From Cryptomeria japonica (Eukaryota; Streptophyta; Pinopsida; Cupressales; Cupressaceae), in the NCBI RefSeq assembly GCF_030272615.1, contig NC_081412.1, positions 673,207,823 to 673,271,822 on the forward strand: DNA of 64,000 bases, given 5' to 3'. The notes below the pieces were generated by a model that saw only the letters and a list, made by a program, of their open reading frames with translations, was not told where the DNA came from and did no database searches. A program made the translations under genes and the position numbers. Shown piece by piece: positions 1 through 11,301 of this stretch (its first letter is position 1; every line of letters starts with the position of its first letter).

Positions 1-3000
1 TCTTCCAAGAGTTCCTCATTTTATTTACCTCTGTATTTAGGAAACCATAGTGTGATTTAATCTTTTCTATCTCCTCAATTGTTCTAAAAAATAGGGAGGT
101 ATCATCTATGCTAATGATTCCTTTTATTCTTAATAATAGGATGGCTTCTAATTCATTAAGCCACACTTGTTTGTCCTTCAATTGAGCTGGACTAGCAAAA
201 CCTCTAGGAAATAATTCAAACACCTGCTCAGTATACTCTTTCTTGTACAAGTTGATCTTCCTTTCTGCATTATCCATTGCTTCTGCTAACTTTTCTAGGT
301 CCTTTGTCACATCACAAGTGGATTTGATAATGGGGTCAACCCCTACCTCATCATAAGATATACATATGAGTTCTACGTCCTCCTCTCTAGGCTTCCACTT
401 ATCCAAAATAGGCATTAGAACAACCTTGTCTCCATTTAGCTCATTCCACATATCCAAAACTTTACTCATATTATTATACACCAATGATGATCCTATAGTG
501 TCAGCAAAACTCAAAATTGTGGCTCTCATTCTCTCTTCATATTTATTTGCAAACAGGGTTTGAGCCTATTTTAGCTTCTCCAACTCCCGAGGAGTGATCT
601 CAACTGATTGGGAACTAGAAGGTGCAGGAGAAGGTGGAAATTCAATGATAGGGCTAGTAGAGGGAGGCTGTGTAGGAGAAGAAGCAATCATCAATTTTGA
701 GGACTCACCTCGATGGTATTGACCTGCCAATTGGCTTTTCAAATTAGCAATAATAGTGTCTCAGCTCATTACCTCTCCTTTGGCATCATTGTAAGCTTTC
801 AGGATAGTCTCTAACTTAGTTTGGAGAACTACCTTTTCCATTGCTTCTTTCTCTGCCACTGCAACATTCAACTTTGCAGTCTCTAAGACTATGCTAGCAG
901 CCTCCACCACTCTAGTATTTTGCACTCTCTTCACTATCATACCTCCAAGGTAGCTTGACCCTGGGGTATCCTTTTTCCTTTTATTTTCATCTCTTTTTAG
1001 AGACCACATGACCAAAGCAGCATTATCCTTACTGAAGGTTACTCCTTCCATAGGCTTGGTTTCTTTCCTGACTGCCTCTAGAACCAAGGCATCTGCTATA
1101 TCCCATTCAGGGAGGATGAGTACACCAACCTTTGCTACCATCTCCCTTCCTTGCTCAGAAGTGATGGTCTTAAACTCAGTGACCATTTCTTGCTTTATTT
1201 CTTCCTCTACCACAAATGCATCCTTGTGGGGCTTCTCACCTTACCTCTTCTCACATGTGGCATTAAACTTATCAATATTCTACTTCCACACAAACTGCAT
1301 GAAAGCTCCTGAGGTGACAAAATTGCTATCAGCTAAGAATTCCTCGCTGGCTGGTTTAATGGCAAGATCCAGTTCCTGGCCTTTGAACTCATTGGTGGTT
1401 ATGTTCATCTCAACATCTTTTGGCTCTTGAGGCTTTCCATCCTCTATTTCATCATAAGTATAAGCTATCTCTCCAAGACTTCCTAACTGTAATAATTGCT
1501 CAGCTGCTACCTATTCATCTCCTATATGAATAGGGGATTGAGATGGGGAATACAAGGGCTCGTTAGATTGCCCTTCCTTTCCCACCCTTTGCTTCTTTGG
1601 GGAGTCTTGAATGTCAATGACATCTTGTATTTTTCTCTTCCCTTTTGAAGTAGAAGGCTCCCCTGTTGTTAGCACTAGCAGGCTGTACTTGGACTTCTTA
1701 TGTAAAACATAATCACCTAGAGGGATTACTTTAGCAGATGTAGACATAGATAAAACTAGTCTTGCCTTCTTAGGGTTATTTTTAATCACTGCTTCCCTCT
1801 TTTCTTTCAATGTTTGCATTACATCTTCAAAACAAAGAATTAAGAATTTTGTCTTTTCCTCAAAAGGGTGAAAACTGGACAAAGGGTCATAGATAGTGTC
1901 AAATTGATGCACAAAATCTAGAGCCTTCTTATAGGCTACCCATTTCTCTTTCCTCAGCTCCTACTCATCCAAATCAAAATCATTTCTAATGAGGTCTTTA
2001 GGGAATTGGAATTAGTGAGGTTTGCCTTCGCATACTGCCCTCTTCCTAAATATATTATTAAAGAAATGCTCAGGGTCAGAAGATCTTGACACTACATTGG
2101 ACAAATGGTAGGGTTGAAAGAAATCCTCAAAGAACTTCCATCCTCCTTTGGTAATCACAAACTGGTGTGCTATTATTACTATAGGGAAAATGGTCCCTTT
2201 TCCTCTGTTAGATAGCTCTGCCTCTTGCACACTCCCAATCTACCTAAGGATTTCTGCAATTCCTACTTTTAGTGGGACTTGATATGGCAGCAAAAATGGA
2301 GTGCCTCTGAAACCATACACTCTGAAAACTTTGGAAATAGGGTACAAGTACATGTCACCCCAATTGTGAATAATTTTGATTCCTTTAGCAAACTCCTTTG
2401 GCCTAAGGAACTCCGAAAGATCTTTGGGGACCCTTAGATTCTCTGAACATAAGAGAATTCTGATCTTGGATGCAAAGCACTTATCAAACTTCAAGTAGAT
2501 AGAATCTTCTCTGTCCCATGATAACACTGTGCTCCATAGCTGAACTGGCATTTTCTCCCCATCCTTTTCTTTCACCAGGTTCATTCCATTGGCAAAGTAA
2601 TCACCACCCTTGAATAGAAACAAATGCATAAGAAGGGAATACCATCCAAAAGGCCTATACACCTTACCATTCTTTATCCCTATCAATCCTTCATGGATTG
2701 CATCAGTAATATAGGGGGCATAATCAAATGTAACTGCCAAAGAAGGATTTAAAATTTGAGAAAATCATTAACATGTAATGAGTTGGCATGTTTACTTCAA
2801 CATCCTCTCCAAAAATATAGCAGAGTGACCAATATAATCCTTTTTCTCTAAGAGTGAACAAATTTATAGAGAAAGGCTCCATGGTATTAGGTCTTACAAT
2901 AGTCAATCCACCTATTTTAACAAAGAATTCTTTAAGAGGCCCATTTCTAAGGTGATTCCTCTGTGCATTGTAGACCCGAGCAAATGATTTAAAATTAATG

Positions 3001-3458
3001 GGCTCCAAATAATTAGACACCTCACTGAGCCCAAATACATTTTTGAACTCATCATCATTTATTTCAATGAGGGTTTATCCATTTATATCCCTAACACTTT
3101 TAGTAATGGGGTCATAGTTGTGTACAATATGAGTTAGGAGATCCACATCCATGAACACTCCAGGGACGACCAATTTACCTACATCTAACACCCAAATACT
3201 GTTCATTGGGGCTGGGGACTATCTCATACTGAATCCAACCTTGAATAGATCCAAACCAGACAACCCTATCTATGGATCTCTAAGCCAATTACCTTTGTCA
3301 TACAATCCTTCCCCTATTCTCAAGCGAGGAGCCTTGGGCACTAATTCCTTAACCTTAGCTGCTACGTTTGTGGACATAGACAACTATTCTAGGAAATCAT
3401 CACAAATTTCTCTTTCCTGGTAATTAACTTTCACTGTGAAGTCTCTTCTGGGTGCCAT
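1..3458 (-). pseudogene. Decayed long ORF of unknown function (element C), cut by window edge
   Basis: Reading leftwards from an ATG at 3458, one reading frame runs to about 2740, shifts by one base, and continues in a single frame to position 1. In all this is more than 1,100 codons broken by roughly ten stops. The N-terminal 700 or so residues look globular. They are followed by a Lys-rich stretch, Ser/Pro-rich linkers (near 1640-1530 and 680-600) and helix-rich segments with coiled-coil character near 900-760 and 300-1. I see no zinc knuckle, protease, RT, integrase or transposase motif, and I do not recognise the family. The layout (globular part, charged low-complexity middle, coiled-coil end) resembles ORF2 of element G at 35610-38800, but I could not show homology. 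It is most likely the extra ORF of a retroelement whose remainder lies left of the window. It is clearly non-functional. Confidence 0.6.
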
Positions 3459-3794
3459 CTCAATGATATGCAAGTAATTCAATTACTACTCACAACAATT
3501 CTTTTAACAAAATAAAACCATAATTCAATAAAAACTTTCAAGTAATTGGTAAACAAGATACAAGAAAACTTGTTCTCGGCCTGAGGAACTCTACTCTGCA
3601 CCAACTTTTTTGCAACAACTCTTCGAAATGATGCCTACATTCAATTGATGTGAGCGTATATACGGCAATCGGGCTCTTAATTGCGACATTGATACCACAT
3701 GCTTCGACCATCACCTCAGAATTGAATTCATGAATGAATTCAAAAATTTCACTCCAACGGATCATAACATGTCTGTGTTTCCATCACTTTCCTG

Positions 3795-4865
3795 TTTCAC
3801 CATTTTGCGAAGCCTAAAATTCGTGCTTCTTCCTCAAGAAAAATCACGCCAACCATTAGATCCAGTGAAACTTGCATAGTTTTTACTTTACTGACTATTC
3901 TTCATTTGACGATGGGCTCAGATCTCTTTCACCTTTTTGTGAAAGCTAAACATCGTGCACATTCACCTAGTGAAACCGCGTGGGCCGTCCGATCAAAAGG
4001 AACTTGGTCAATCTTTATTCTATCAAGTGACTGGCGGTTAACCCCAATAACCGTGCACCAAGCGCTTAATGCTAGCAGTCTTCGCTGCTTCACAAACGGT
4101 AATTACCTTGCATCTTCGGGATGTGAAACGACACCCACCGTAGGATCTTCCTTGAGATGCCTGCCCTTTAACTAACTTAACCAGTATGAAGTGGTCTCTC
4201 TGACTCAGCACCATCCACCCTAGCAACTGGCTGGCAAAATAAACCAATGAGTCACTTGCTTACTCATCAAACAACTTCCACGGGATCCACTTCAGATCCA
4301 CCACGTGCATCTAACAACTTGTCTCTTCACCCGTGGTCTGATCCACCTATTCTACCACGACACAAACCAAGTGGCAGCCATTTCACTTTATCACTTCGCG
4401 AAGATTAAATCTCAGGCATCTTTGAGCTTCGAAATAACGTGCACTGTTTGATCAAAAGGAACTTGATCGGCCTTTAACTTTAGTCTTTCCTGCCTCGTGA
4501 ACCCATTTTTCTTTTTGCCATTTCATAGAGTGTAAAACCTGTGCATCTTTGGCTTGCAAAATAGCGCACACCATCTGATCAAAAGGAACTTGATCGGTTT
4601 TTATGCTGAGTCTTTGCCTAGATGCCGAAGCTAATTTCCTTTTTGCCATTTTGCGAAGGTTAAATCTCGATCACCTTTATCTTGCAAAACTGCGCAGGTC
4701 GTCCGATCAAATGGAACTTGATTGATCTTTATTTTAGTGAAAACCTTCCATGCCGGAACCACTTCTGCCTTTCGCCACTTCGCGAATGGTAACTCACGGG
4801 CATCTTAAGGCTACGAAATCATGCGCGCCTCTAGACCGAAAGGAACCTGCTCACTGGTTAGGAAA
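3795..4865. repeat. Degenerate tandem repeat, unit about 128 bp
   Basis: About eight diverged units. Each carries a CCATTTTGCGAAG-like core, then TTAAATCT, a GCATCTTTG-like block, TTGCAAAATNGCGCAC and GATCAAAAGGAACTTG. The last block recurs at 3991, 4450, 4577, 4705 and (as GACCGAAAGG) 4834. The final four are spaced 127, 128 and 129 bp apart; the units between 3991 and 4450 are more diverged. The array lies just upstream of the decayed ORF at 1-3458 relative to its direction, so it may be the leader or LTR of that element. Small ORFs here are chance openings. 3459-3794 shows nothing recognisable. Confidence 0.65.
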
Positions 4866-5179
4866 CCCGATTAAACATTAAAAACTTTCGGAAAAGCTTA
4901 GAAAAATAATAACCAAGAAATATTCCTTCATCACTTCTATGCCTAGGAAGAAATAAGAAGGGGGGAGACACTTCTCATGACAAATGGACCCTTCTTTTAA
5001 GTGAAAAAAGTAATGTAGAATTAGAAATAAAGGGTTTTTTTTCTCAGACATTGAAGTGATTAAAACTTAAACCCTAAACCCTCTTTGGACCTAAAGCGTC
5101 TAGAGGTAACAAGGCCATACCAGACTCAGAATTTTCATAGACTTAGCCAATTATGGGACAAGAATACCCATTTTTTAAA
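4866..5179. other. Junction DNA without recognisable content
   Basis: This stretch lies between the tandem repeats and the truncated end of copia A. It has a purine run near 4946-4970 and two CCCTAAA-type units near 5068-5083, too few to call telomeric. It contains the 32-bp copy described at 4908-4939. I see no gene. Confidence 0.4.
4908..4939. repeat. 32-bp exact copy of a segment of copia A
   Basis: These 32 bases are identical, in the same orientation, to 6940-6971 inside the integrase-side coding region of copia A. Similarity stops abruptly on both sides. The copy lies about 240 bp from the point where copia A is truncated, as expected for filler DNA copied in during break repair. Confidence 0.7.
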
Positions 5180-8100
5180 CAATGATAACACATTCTCCCT
5201 TAGAATATTTAGTTTGATAGAAACATGTTTGGTTTTAGAATGTAGTACCGGATTCTTAGATATATCAATTGCTACAGTGTTATCACAATAGATAGTTATA
5301 GGTTCCTTGCATTTTACTTTTATGTCTTTCAACATTTGTTTAAGCCATAGTACCTATGTACAGTTAGTTGTTGCTGCAACATATTCTGATTCTATTGTTG
5401 ATAAGGATGTACAACTTTGTTTCTTACTCAGCCAAGAAACTAGTCTGCTTCCAAGAAAAAATGCTCCACTGGTGGTGCTTTTTCTATCATCCACATCTCC
5501 TATCCAATTTGCATCTGTGTATGCACATAATTCAAAGTTTTCATCTCTAGGTTACCATAATCCAAGATTTGTTATGCCTTGAAAGTACCGGAAAATCCTT
5601 TTTACTACTAAATCATGATTTTCTCTAGGATTACTCTGAAATCTTGAAACAATACATACTGCATTCATGGTATCAGGTCTTGTTTGTGTCAAATACAGTA
5701 AACCTCCTATCATAGGTTTGTATCTAGTCAGATTAACAAGTGTAGATTCATCCCTTTGTGATAATTTGTCATTTGTAGTCATAGGTGTGCTTACTGGTTT
5801 AGAGTTGTCCATCCCAAATTTATTTAATAACTCCTTCAAGTACTTGGATTGACTCAAGAATATACCTTAATCAGTATGTGAAATCTGCAATCCTAAAAAG
5901 AATTTTATTTCTCCAATCATAGACATTTCAAATTCTTGCTACATTTCAATAGAAAATTCTTTACATATTCCATCTTCTCCTCCAAAGATTATATCATCAA
6001 CAAAAACTTCTATAACCAAGATGTCATCATTAGTCACTTTATAATATAAGTTGCTATCAACATTAACTTTAGAAAAACCAATCTTCAAAAGATACTTATC
6101 CAATCTTGCATACTAAGCTCTTGGAGCTTTCTTCAACCCTTACAAAGCTTTCCTTAACCTGCAAACCATATCTTTGTTATCTGTCAAAGAAAATCCATCA
6201 GGTTGTTCAATGTAAAATTCTTCTTCAAGATCTCCATTCAGAAATGCACATTTAATATCCATTTGATATACTTTGTAGTCCTTATGTGCTGCAAAAGCCA
6301 AAAATAATCTGACTGCCTCAATTATAGCTATCGGTGCAAAGGTCTCATTATAATCAATTCCCTCTTTTTGAGAATATCCCTTACACACTAGTCTTTCTTT
6401 ATTTCTAATAACCTTACCATCTTCATTAAGTTTGTTTCTGAATACCCATTTGGTTCCCATTACATTTTTATGCTTAGGTTGGGGAACTAATGTCCAAGTG
6501 TTATTCTTCTCAATTTGCTCTAATTCTTCTTCCATAGCTTTAATCCAGTGTTTATCTTCACATGTCTCATTAGTTGATGATGGTTCAATTTGAGAAATAA
6601 GATATACGTCTTCATTTTCCAATATTCTTCTTGTCATCACTCCTTTATACTTGTTTCCAATTATCTAATCTTCAGAGTGATTCAGTCTTACATACCAAGG
6701 TGACTTTGTGTTCTATTGTTCCTCAGTTAGACTAGAATTTTCAGATGATACCGGTGTAACTGGAACTTCATTCTATATCGGTGGGTTGAGTGTAGGTTCA
6801 TTTGTCATAATTTTTATTGCCGGTTCAAAATCTATATACCTTGAAGTTCCTCTGAATTGTTCATTAATCTTCACATTTGTACTCTCAACAATTTTCTGCA
6901 ATCTTTTGTTAAAACATCTATATGCCTTACTCTTACATGAATAACCAAGAAATATTCCTTCATCACTTCTACAATCAAATTTCCCAATATACTCATCTCT
7001 TCTAATATAGCATTTACTTCCAAATATTTTGAAATATTTAAGAGTAGGAGTAATACGAAACCATAGTTCATGAGGGGTCTTATCGGTTTCACCTTTGATG
7101 TGAACTTTGTTGAATGTATAGACCGTTGTACTTACTACCTCTCTCCAATACACATGTGGTAGATTTGCTTCTGATAACATACTTCTTGCTGCATTCAAGA
7201 TAGTTTTTTTTTTCCTTTCAACAACTCCATTCTGCTATGGTGTCCAAGGTGTTGATAGTTGTCTTCTGATTCCATTCACTTCACAGAATGCATTAAATTC
7301 CTTAGATGTAAATTCTCCTCCTTGATCTGATCTCAGACATTAGATTTTCTTACCAGTTTCATTTTTTACCATTGCTTTGAATAGTTTGAACTTTCCAAGT
7401 GCTTCTGATTTTTCTTTGAGAAAAGTAACCCAACACATTCTAGAGTAGTCATCAATGATTAGCTTGAAATATCCATCACCTTGCAAACTTTTAGTTCTAG
7501 CCGGACCACATAAATCAGTATGGATTAAGTCAAGAGCATTATTTGATTTTCCTGGAATACTTTTAAAAGTGACTCTAACTCGTTTCCCAAATTGACATTC
7601 CTTACATACTATATTGTGAGGTTTGATAATTTTAGGTAAATCTCTAACTACCTTAGTAGTACTAATTTTTACCATGCAATCAAAGTTTACATGATAGAGT
7701 CTCTTATGCCATAGCCAACTTTCATCAATATGTGCAATCAAGCATGTCTTTTCACTGTTATTCAAATGAGAGATATTACCTCTAGTTTTATTTCCAGTTG
7801 CAATTTCCAAACCAGTTTTGTTCATGATTTTGCATTTTCCAATTTTGAATTGTAACTGAAATCCTTTTTCAACTAATTGACCAACACTTAAAAGATTATT
7901 CTTTAAACCTTCAACATAGTAAACATTGTTAGTATTATGCTTACCATCAAGAGATATTGTACCTTTACCTTTGATCAAACAAGCTTTATCATCTCCAAAT
8001 CTCACTAAGCCTCGATTATATTCTTGAAAGTTCAAGAATTTACTTTTATCTCTAGTCATATGATCTGAGCATTCTGAATCAATGAGCCATTCATCCTTTA

Positions 8101-9206
8101 CTTCAACTTTAGCTGCCAGGGCTTGCTCTACCTGTTGAATGGTAGGTGTTGGTTGGTCTTCTGTTATAGCAACAAAAACCCATCCATTGTCTATTGGATC
8201 CTCATCAAAATCATTAGTCACTCCTTCATCAGCAAGATAACAACATTTGTCTTTATTCTTCTTAAATATGTATCTCTGATATTTAGGGTTAGCCTTGTAT
8301 GTTCTTCTAGCTTCTTCTCTTAGTCTAGCATATCTATCAGGGCATCTAGAAACCATATGACTAATCTTATTATAGTTAAAGCATTTAAAGGGTTCTTTAC
8401 CTTCATACTTACTTCCAACTGGACCTTTAGGCATTTTTCTTGTAAATAGTGCTTCAAGTTCTTCAAGTTCTTCATTTTCTTTCCTACTTTCTTCAAGTTC
8501 TCTTGCATAAAAGGCTTTCCAATCAAATTTGTCAAATGATGGTGTAGATGATGTCATTGCCTTAAAAGCTAAATATGTCTTTATAGTAGCAACAAGACCA
8601 AATTCCTCAATTTTAAAAGTTCAGAGTTTTCCAATCAATGTATCCCTAGTTACTGATGTATTAGGCATTGTTCTTAACTCATTTATAGCAGTAACCTTTA
8701 TTTAATATGCTAGTGGCAATCCTCTTAAAACTTTTGAAACAATTTCATCTTCACTTAAGGTTTCTCCACAACATTTAATACCCAAAACAATTTGATTAAC
8801 TCTTTCCATAAAAGAAGAAATCCTTTCATCTTATTCCATTTTTCAGATTTTCATACTTGACCCGAAAGCTTTCAAGTTTTGCAAATTTGACTATGGAATC
8901 TCCTTCATTCAGTGTTTCCAAATGATCCCAAATAGCTTTAGTAGTGGATCTATCTGATAATCCCATGATTTTTTGATCTGTTAATGCGCTCAAAAGTGCT
9001 TCTCTTGCTTTGCAATCATTTTCTTCATCTTTTCCCAAGGTAGGTGGATTAGGCTAACCAGGAGTAGGAGCAGTATAGCCATTCTTTGTAACTTCCCAGA
9101 TGTCCTTTCCAATACTATTCATATGTGTCTCCATTCTGATCTTCCATATGCCATAGTTGGTTCCATCAAGTTTACGACTGTCCTTCCTAAAATAGTTAGT
9201 AGACAT
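5180..9206 (-). pseudogene. Copia A gag-pol polyprotein remnant
   Basis: The polyprotein starts at ATG 9206 with a gag N-terminus typical of copia (KLDGTNYGIW). After a frameshift between 8826 and 8557 it stays mainly in one frame to 5180, broken by stops. A zinc knuckle at about 8383-8342 has its second Cys changed to Tyr. The protease motif is DSE instead of DSG (Asp codon at 8078-8080). The integrase His/Cys region lies at about 7720-7590, with the LIHTDLCG core following. RT shows YQMDIKCAFLNG (about 6270-6235) and FVDDIIFGG (near 6000). RNase H ends early near 5180. Copia polyproteins act in cytoplasmic particles (gag, PR, RT/RH) and in the nucleus (IN). This copy cannot make any complete product. 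Confidence 0.8.
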
Positions 9207-9248
9207 TAGATCTCCTCATGTTGTTAAACTTCTACAAAAGAGGACTAG

Positions 9249-9260
9249 GCTCTAATACCA
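9249..9260 (-). other. Primer binding site of copia A
   Basis: Read on the minus strand this is TGGTATTAGAGC, one base off the usual TGGTATCAGAGC complementary to the initiator tRNA-Met 3' end. It lies 2 bases from the LTR end, and the conserved leader motif follows at 9246-9214. Confidence 0.75.
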
Positions 9261-9262
9261 AT

Positions 9263-11301
9263 CTTTAGGTCCTAGAGACAACTGAGAGGGGGGGTGAATT
9301 AGTTTTCAAATAAATTCAAACCAAAAACAGCTTAACCAACTTAATGTTGAATACCAGTAAACCAGTCATTTATAACGGTTGATATTTTTATCAGTTAATT
9401 GCAATACCGGTAAAGATTAATGCGTGAAACAAAAAGAAAAATTCATCCACAACACATAACACCAATATTTTTACGTGGAAATCCTATAAGGGGAAAAACC
9501 ATGGTGGGAAACCTTACCCACAATCAGATGATACTACTGCAAGTAGTAAGTGTATACAAATGGGGTCTACACATGCAGAAAGGCCAAGCACCTAGAGCTC
9601 ACTGCTTAAACACAAAATAGGAGTCACACTGACTACAATTGGATGGTTAAATCGAATAAGGATGTACTACTCAAACTAGCATCTTCATATGTTGGATTCA
9701 GTACTGGTGTAATTCTAATATGCTTTCACAAAAAAATTGCTTCACCTTCAAATGATTTCTACGTGTATAGCTCTACTTATTCTCGTAGATACCTTCACAC
9801 AATTCTTCTTCACATTACCCATCCGATCTTACAAATAAGATCTTACATTTATATCATAACCTAGGACCAATTTTAGTAGGTCAACTCTAAAAGATATTAC
9901 AATAAAATCAATTTACAATTAAAACAATATCTGATGCAATACTAATTCAAAATGTCGGCTTGATGCATTTGGGTGAATTCACAAATCTAGTTCCCACTTT
10001 TGCCAACGAAGGAATTTGGCGAAAGTGGGAATTTCGGATTTGCTAGTGTTCGAGCGAAATACAAATGTTCGCTCAGACTACCCCTGGGAGTCCGAGCGAA
10101 CCAAACTGTTTAGTTGGGTTCGCTCGAACATCGAGTGGGTTCGCTTGAACATCGAGCGTGCCAAAATCGAGCTCACTTGTTCGAGCGAATGGGGGTTCTC
10201 TCAAACCCATTTTGGTTCGAGCGAACCCAATCCGATCGAACTCGTGTTCGTTCGAACCCCAAAAATTAGAAGTTTCTCCCAAAAAATTTCAGAGTTCTGA
10301 AGAATTAATGACTTCGGAGCTCTGGTTCAATGCACGAATGAAATAATCTTGACAACCCAAAAATATTAGATGGTAGTACTCGAAGCAAGCTTTCCAACGA
10401 ATATAATTTTGTTATATTTTGAATTTATTATGTTCTTGATTTTTTAATTTTATTAAAAATTGGTTTTTCACCGAACATGAACTTCTCTGTTCAATGCATT
10501 GGGAAAAATAAGAAACTAATTCAAAAAAATTCTGAAAAATATCTATGCCCTTGGTATTGATGTCTTCTTTCTAACAAAAAAAAAAAATTGAATTTCGATT
10601 TATATAGAACAAGTTATGTGTTCAAACGTAAACCTATGTTTGAATTATGACTAGTCGGACTTCAAAACTTTATAAAATGAAAAATATTGAACATATCGCT
10701 ATAAAACCAAATGCAAGCCCTGGATATTGATGTTACAAACCAAAATTCGAAAGAATTGAGTTTTTATCATTTATAGAAAAAAAGTTATGCGTTTCGGGAG
10801 GTACATCACTCTTAAAAAATGTAGTTTGTTGTAAAAAACTACTTTTCGAGGGAGATGGAAAATTTTTAAAAAAATCTTTGAAAAAAATTTGAAAAAAATG
10901 TATATAGAATCTTCAAACAAAATGCTAGAAATCACTAATTTACATCATCTTCAAATTTTTAATAGTTTAAAAGTTATAGTTCTGGGAAGTTGAAGATTAT
11001 TTTAAAAATGTACATCTCAGTGTCAAAAGTGGCAAAAAAGTGGGAACCATTATTGTGAGTTCACCCATTTACAACAATAATAAATCATATCCATAGCATG
11101 TCATGCTGATCTAGAAAACATAATCCTGCCAGTGTATAACCTGGACCTATTTTCCGGTAACAACAAATATGCTAATACGAATATGCCAATAAACAAATCT
11201 CTAAGACAAAGTGTCCAAACGAGGTCTTTGACATAACCAAGTGTTTTCCATGCCATTCCAAGTGTCGGTGATCATTATATCCTGCTAGTGTACTAGCAAC
11301 A
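9263..11301 (-). repeat. 5' LTR of copia A, interrupted
   Basis: The LTR occupies 9263-9970 and about 11071-11301 (roughly 940 bp in total), separated by the inverted-repeat element at 9971-11066. It carries the CCCCCCTCTCAG tract near the internal end and the paired motif of gtggaaa followed by ggggaaaaacca (9475-9500) that recurs in the other copia LTRs here. The outer end is less certain than the inner one. Confidence 0.6.
9971..11066. mobile_element. Non-coding DNA element with about 36-bp terminal inverted repeats
   Basis: The left end GGGTGAATTCACAA...GTTCCCACTTTTGCCA is matched in inverted orientation by the right end (11066 leftwards: GGGTGAACTCACAA...GTTCCCACTTTT...GCCA). The flanking bases are ATTT on both sides (9967-9970 and 11067-11070), a likely 4-bp target duplication. 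The element is 1,096 bp with no credible ORF. Positions 10040-10260 are GC-richer and packed with GTTCGAGCGAAC/GTTCGCTCGAAC palindromes. It inserted into the LTR of copia A. It is a MITE-like non-autonomous DNA transposon; I cannot assign the superfamily from these ends. Confidence 0.7.

Larger units (their letters stand above)
5180..11301 (-). mobile_element. Ty1/copia LTR retrotransposon A, 3'-truncated
   Basis: A copia element on the minus strand: 5' LTR at 9263-11301 (split by another element), primer site at 9249-9260, then gag, protease, integrase, RT and RNase H running leftwards. Homology to copia RNase H stops near 5180, just after the LREN motif. No polypurine tract or 3' LTR follows, so the 3' end was deleted. 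With only one LTR there is no pair to compare and no target duplication to test. The rightmost boundary (TGTTGC as read on the minus strand) is inferred from the expected TG terminus and the start of the satellite array. Confidence 0.75.

Noticed and set aside
5068-5083. CCCTAAA-type units as telomeric
   Set aside because: Two units only; no array.
10016-10346. Overlapping ORFs in the TIR element core
   Set aside because: Openness follows from the palindromic TTCGAGCGAA repeats and GC-rich composition; no transposase motif and three frames are open at once.
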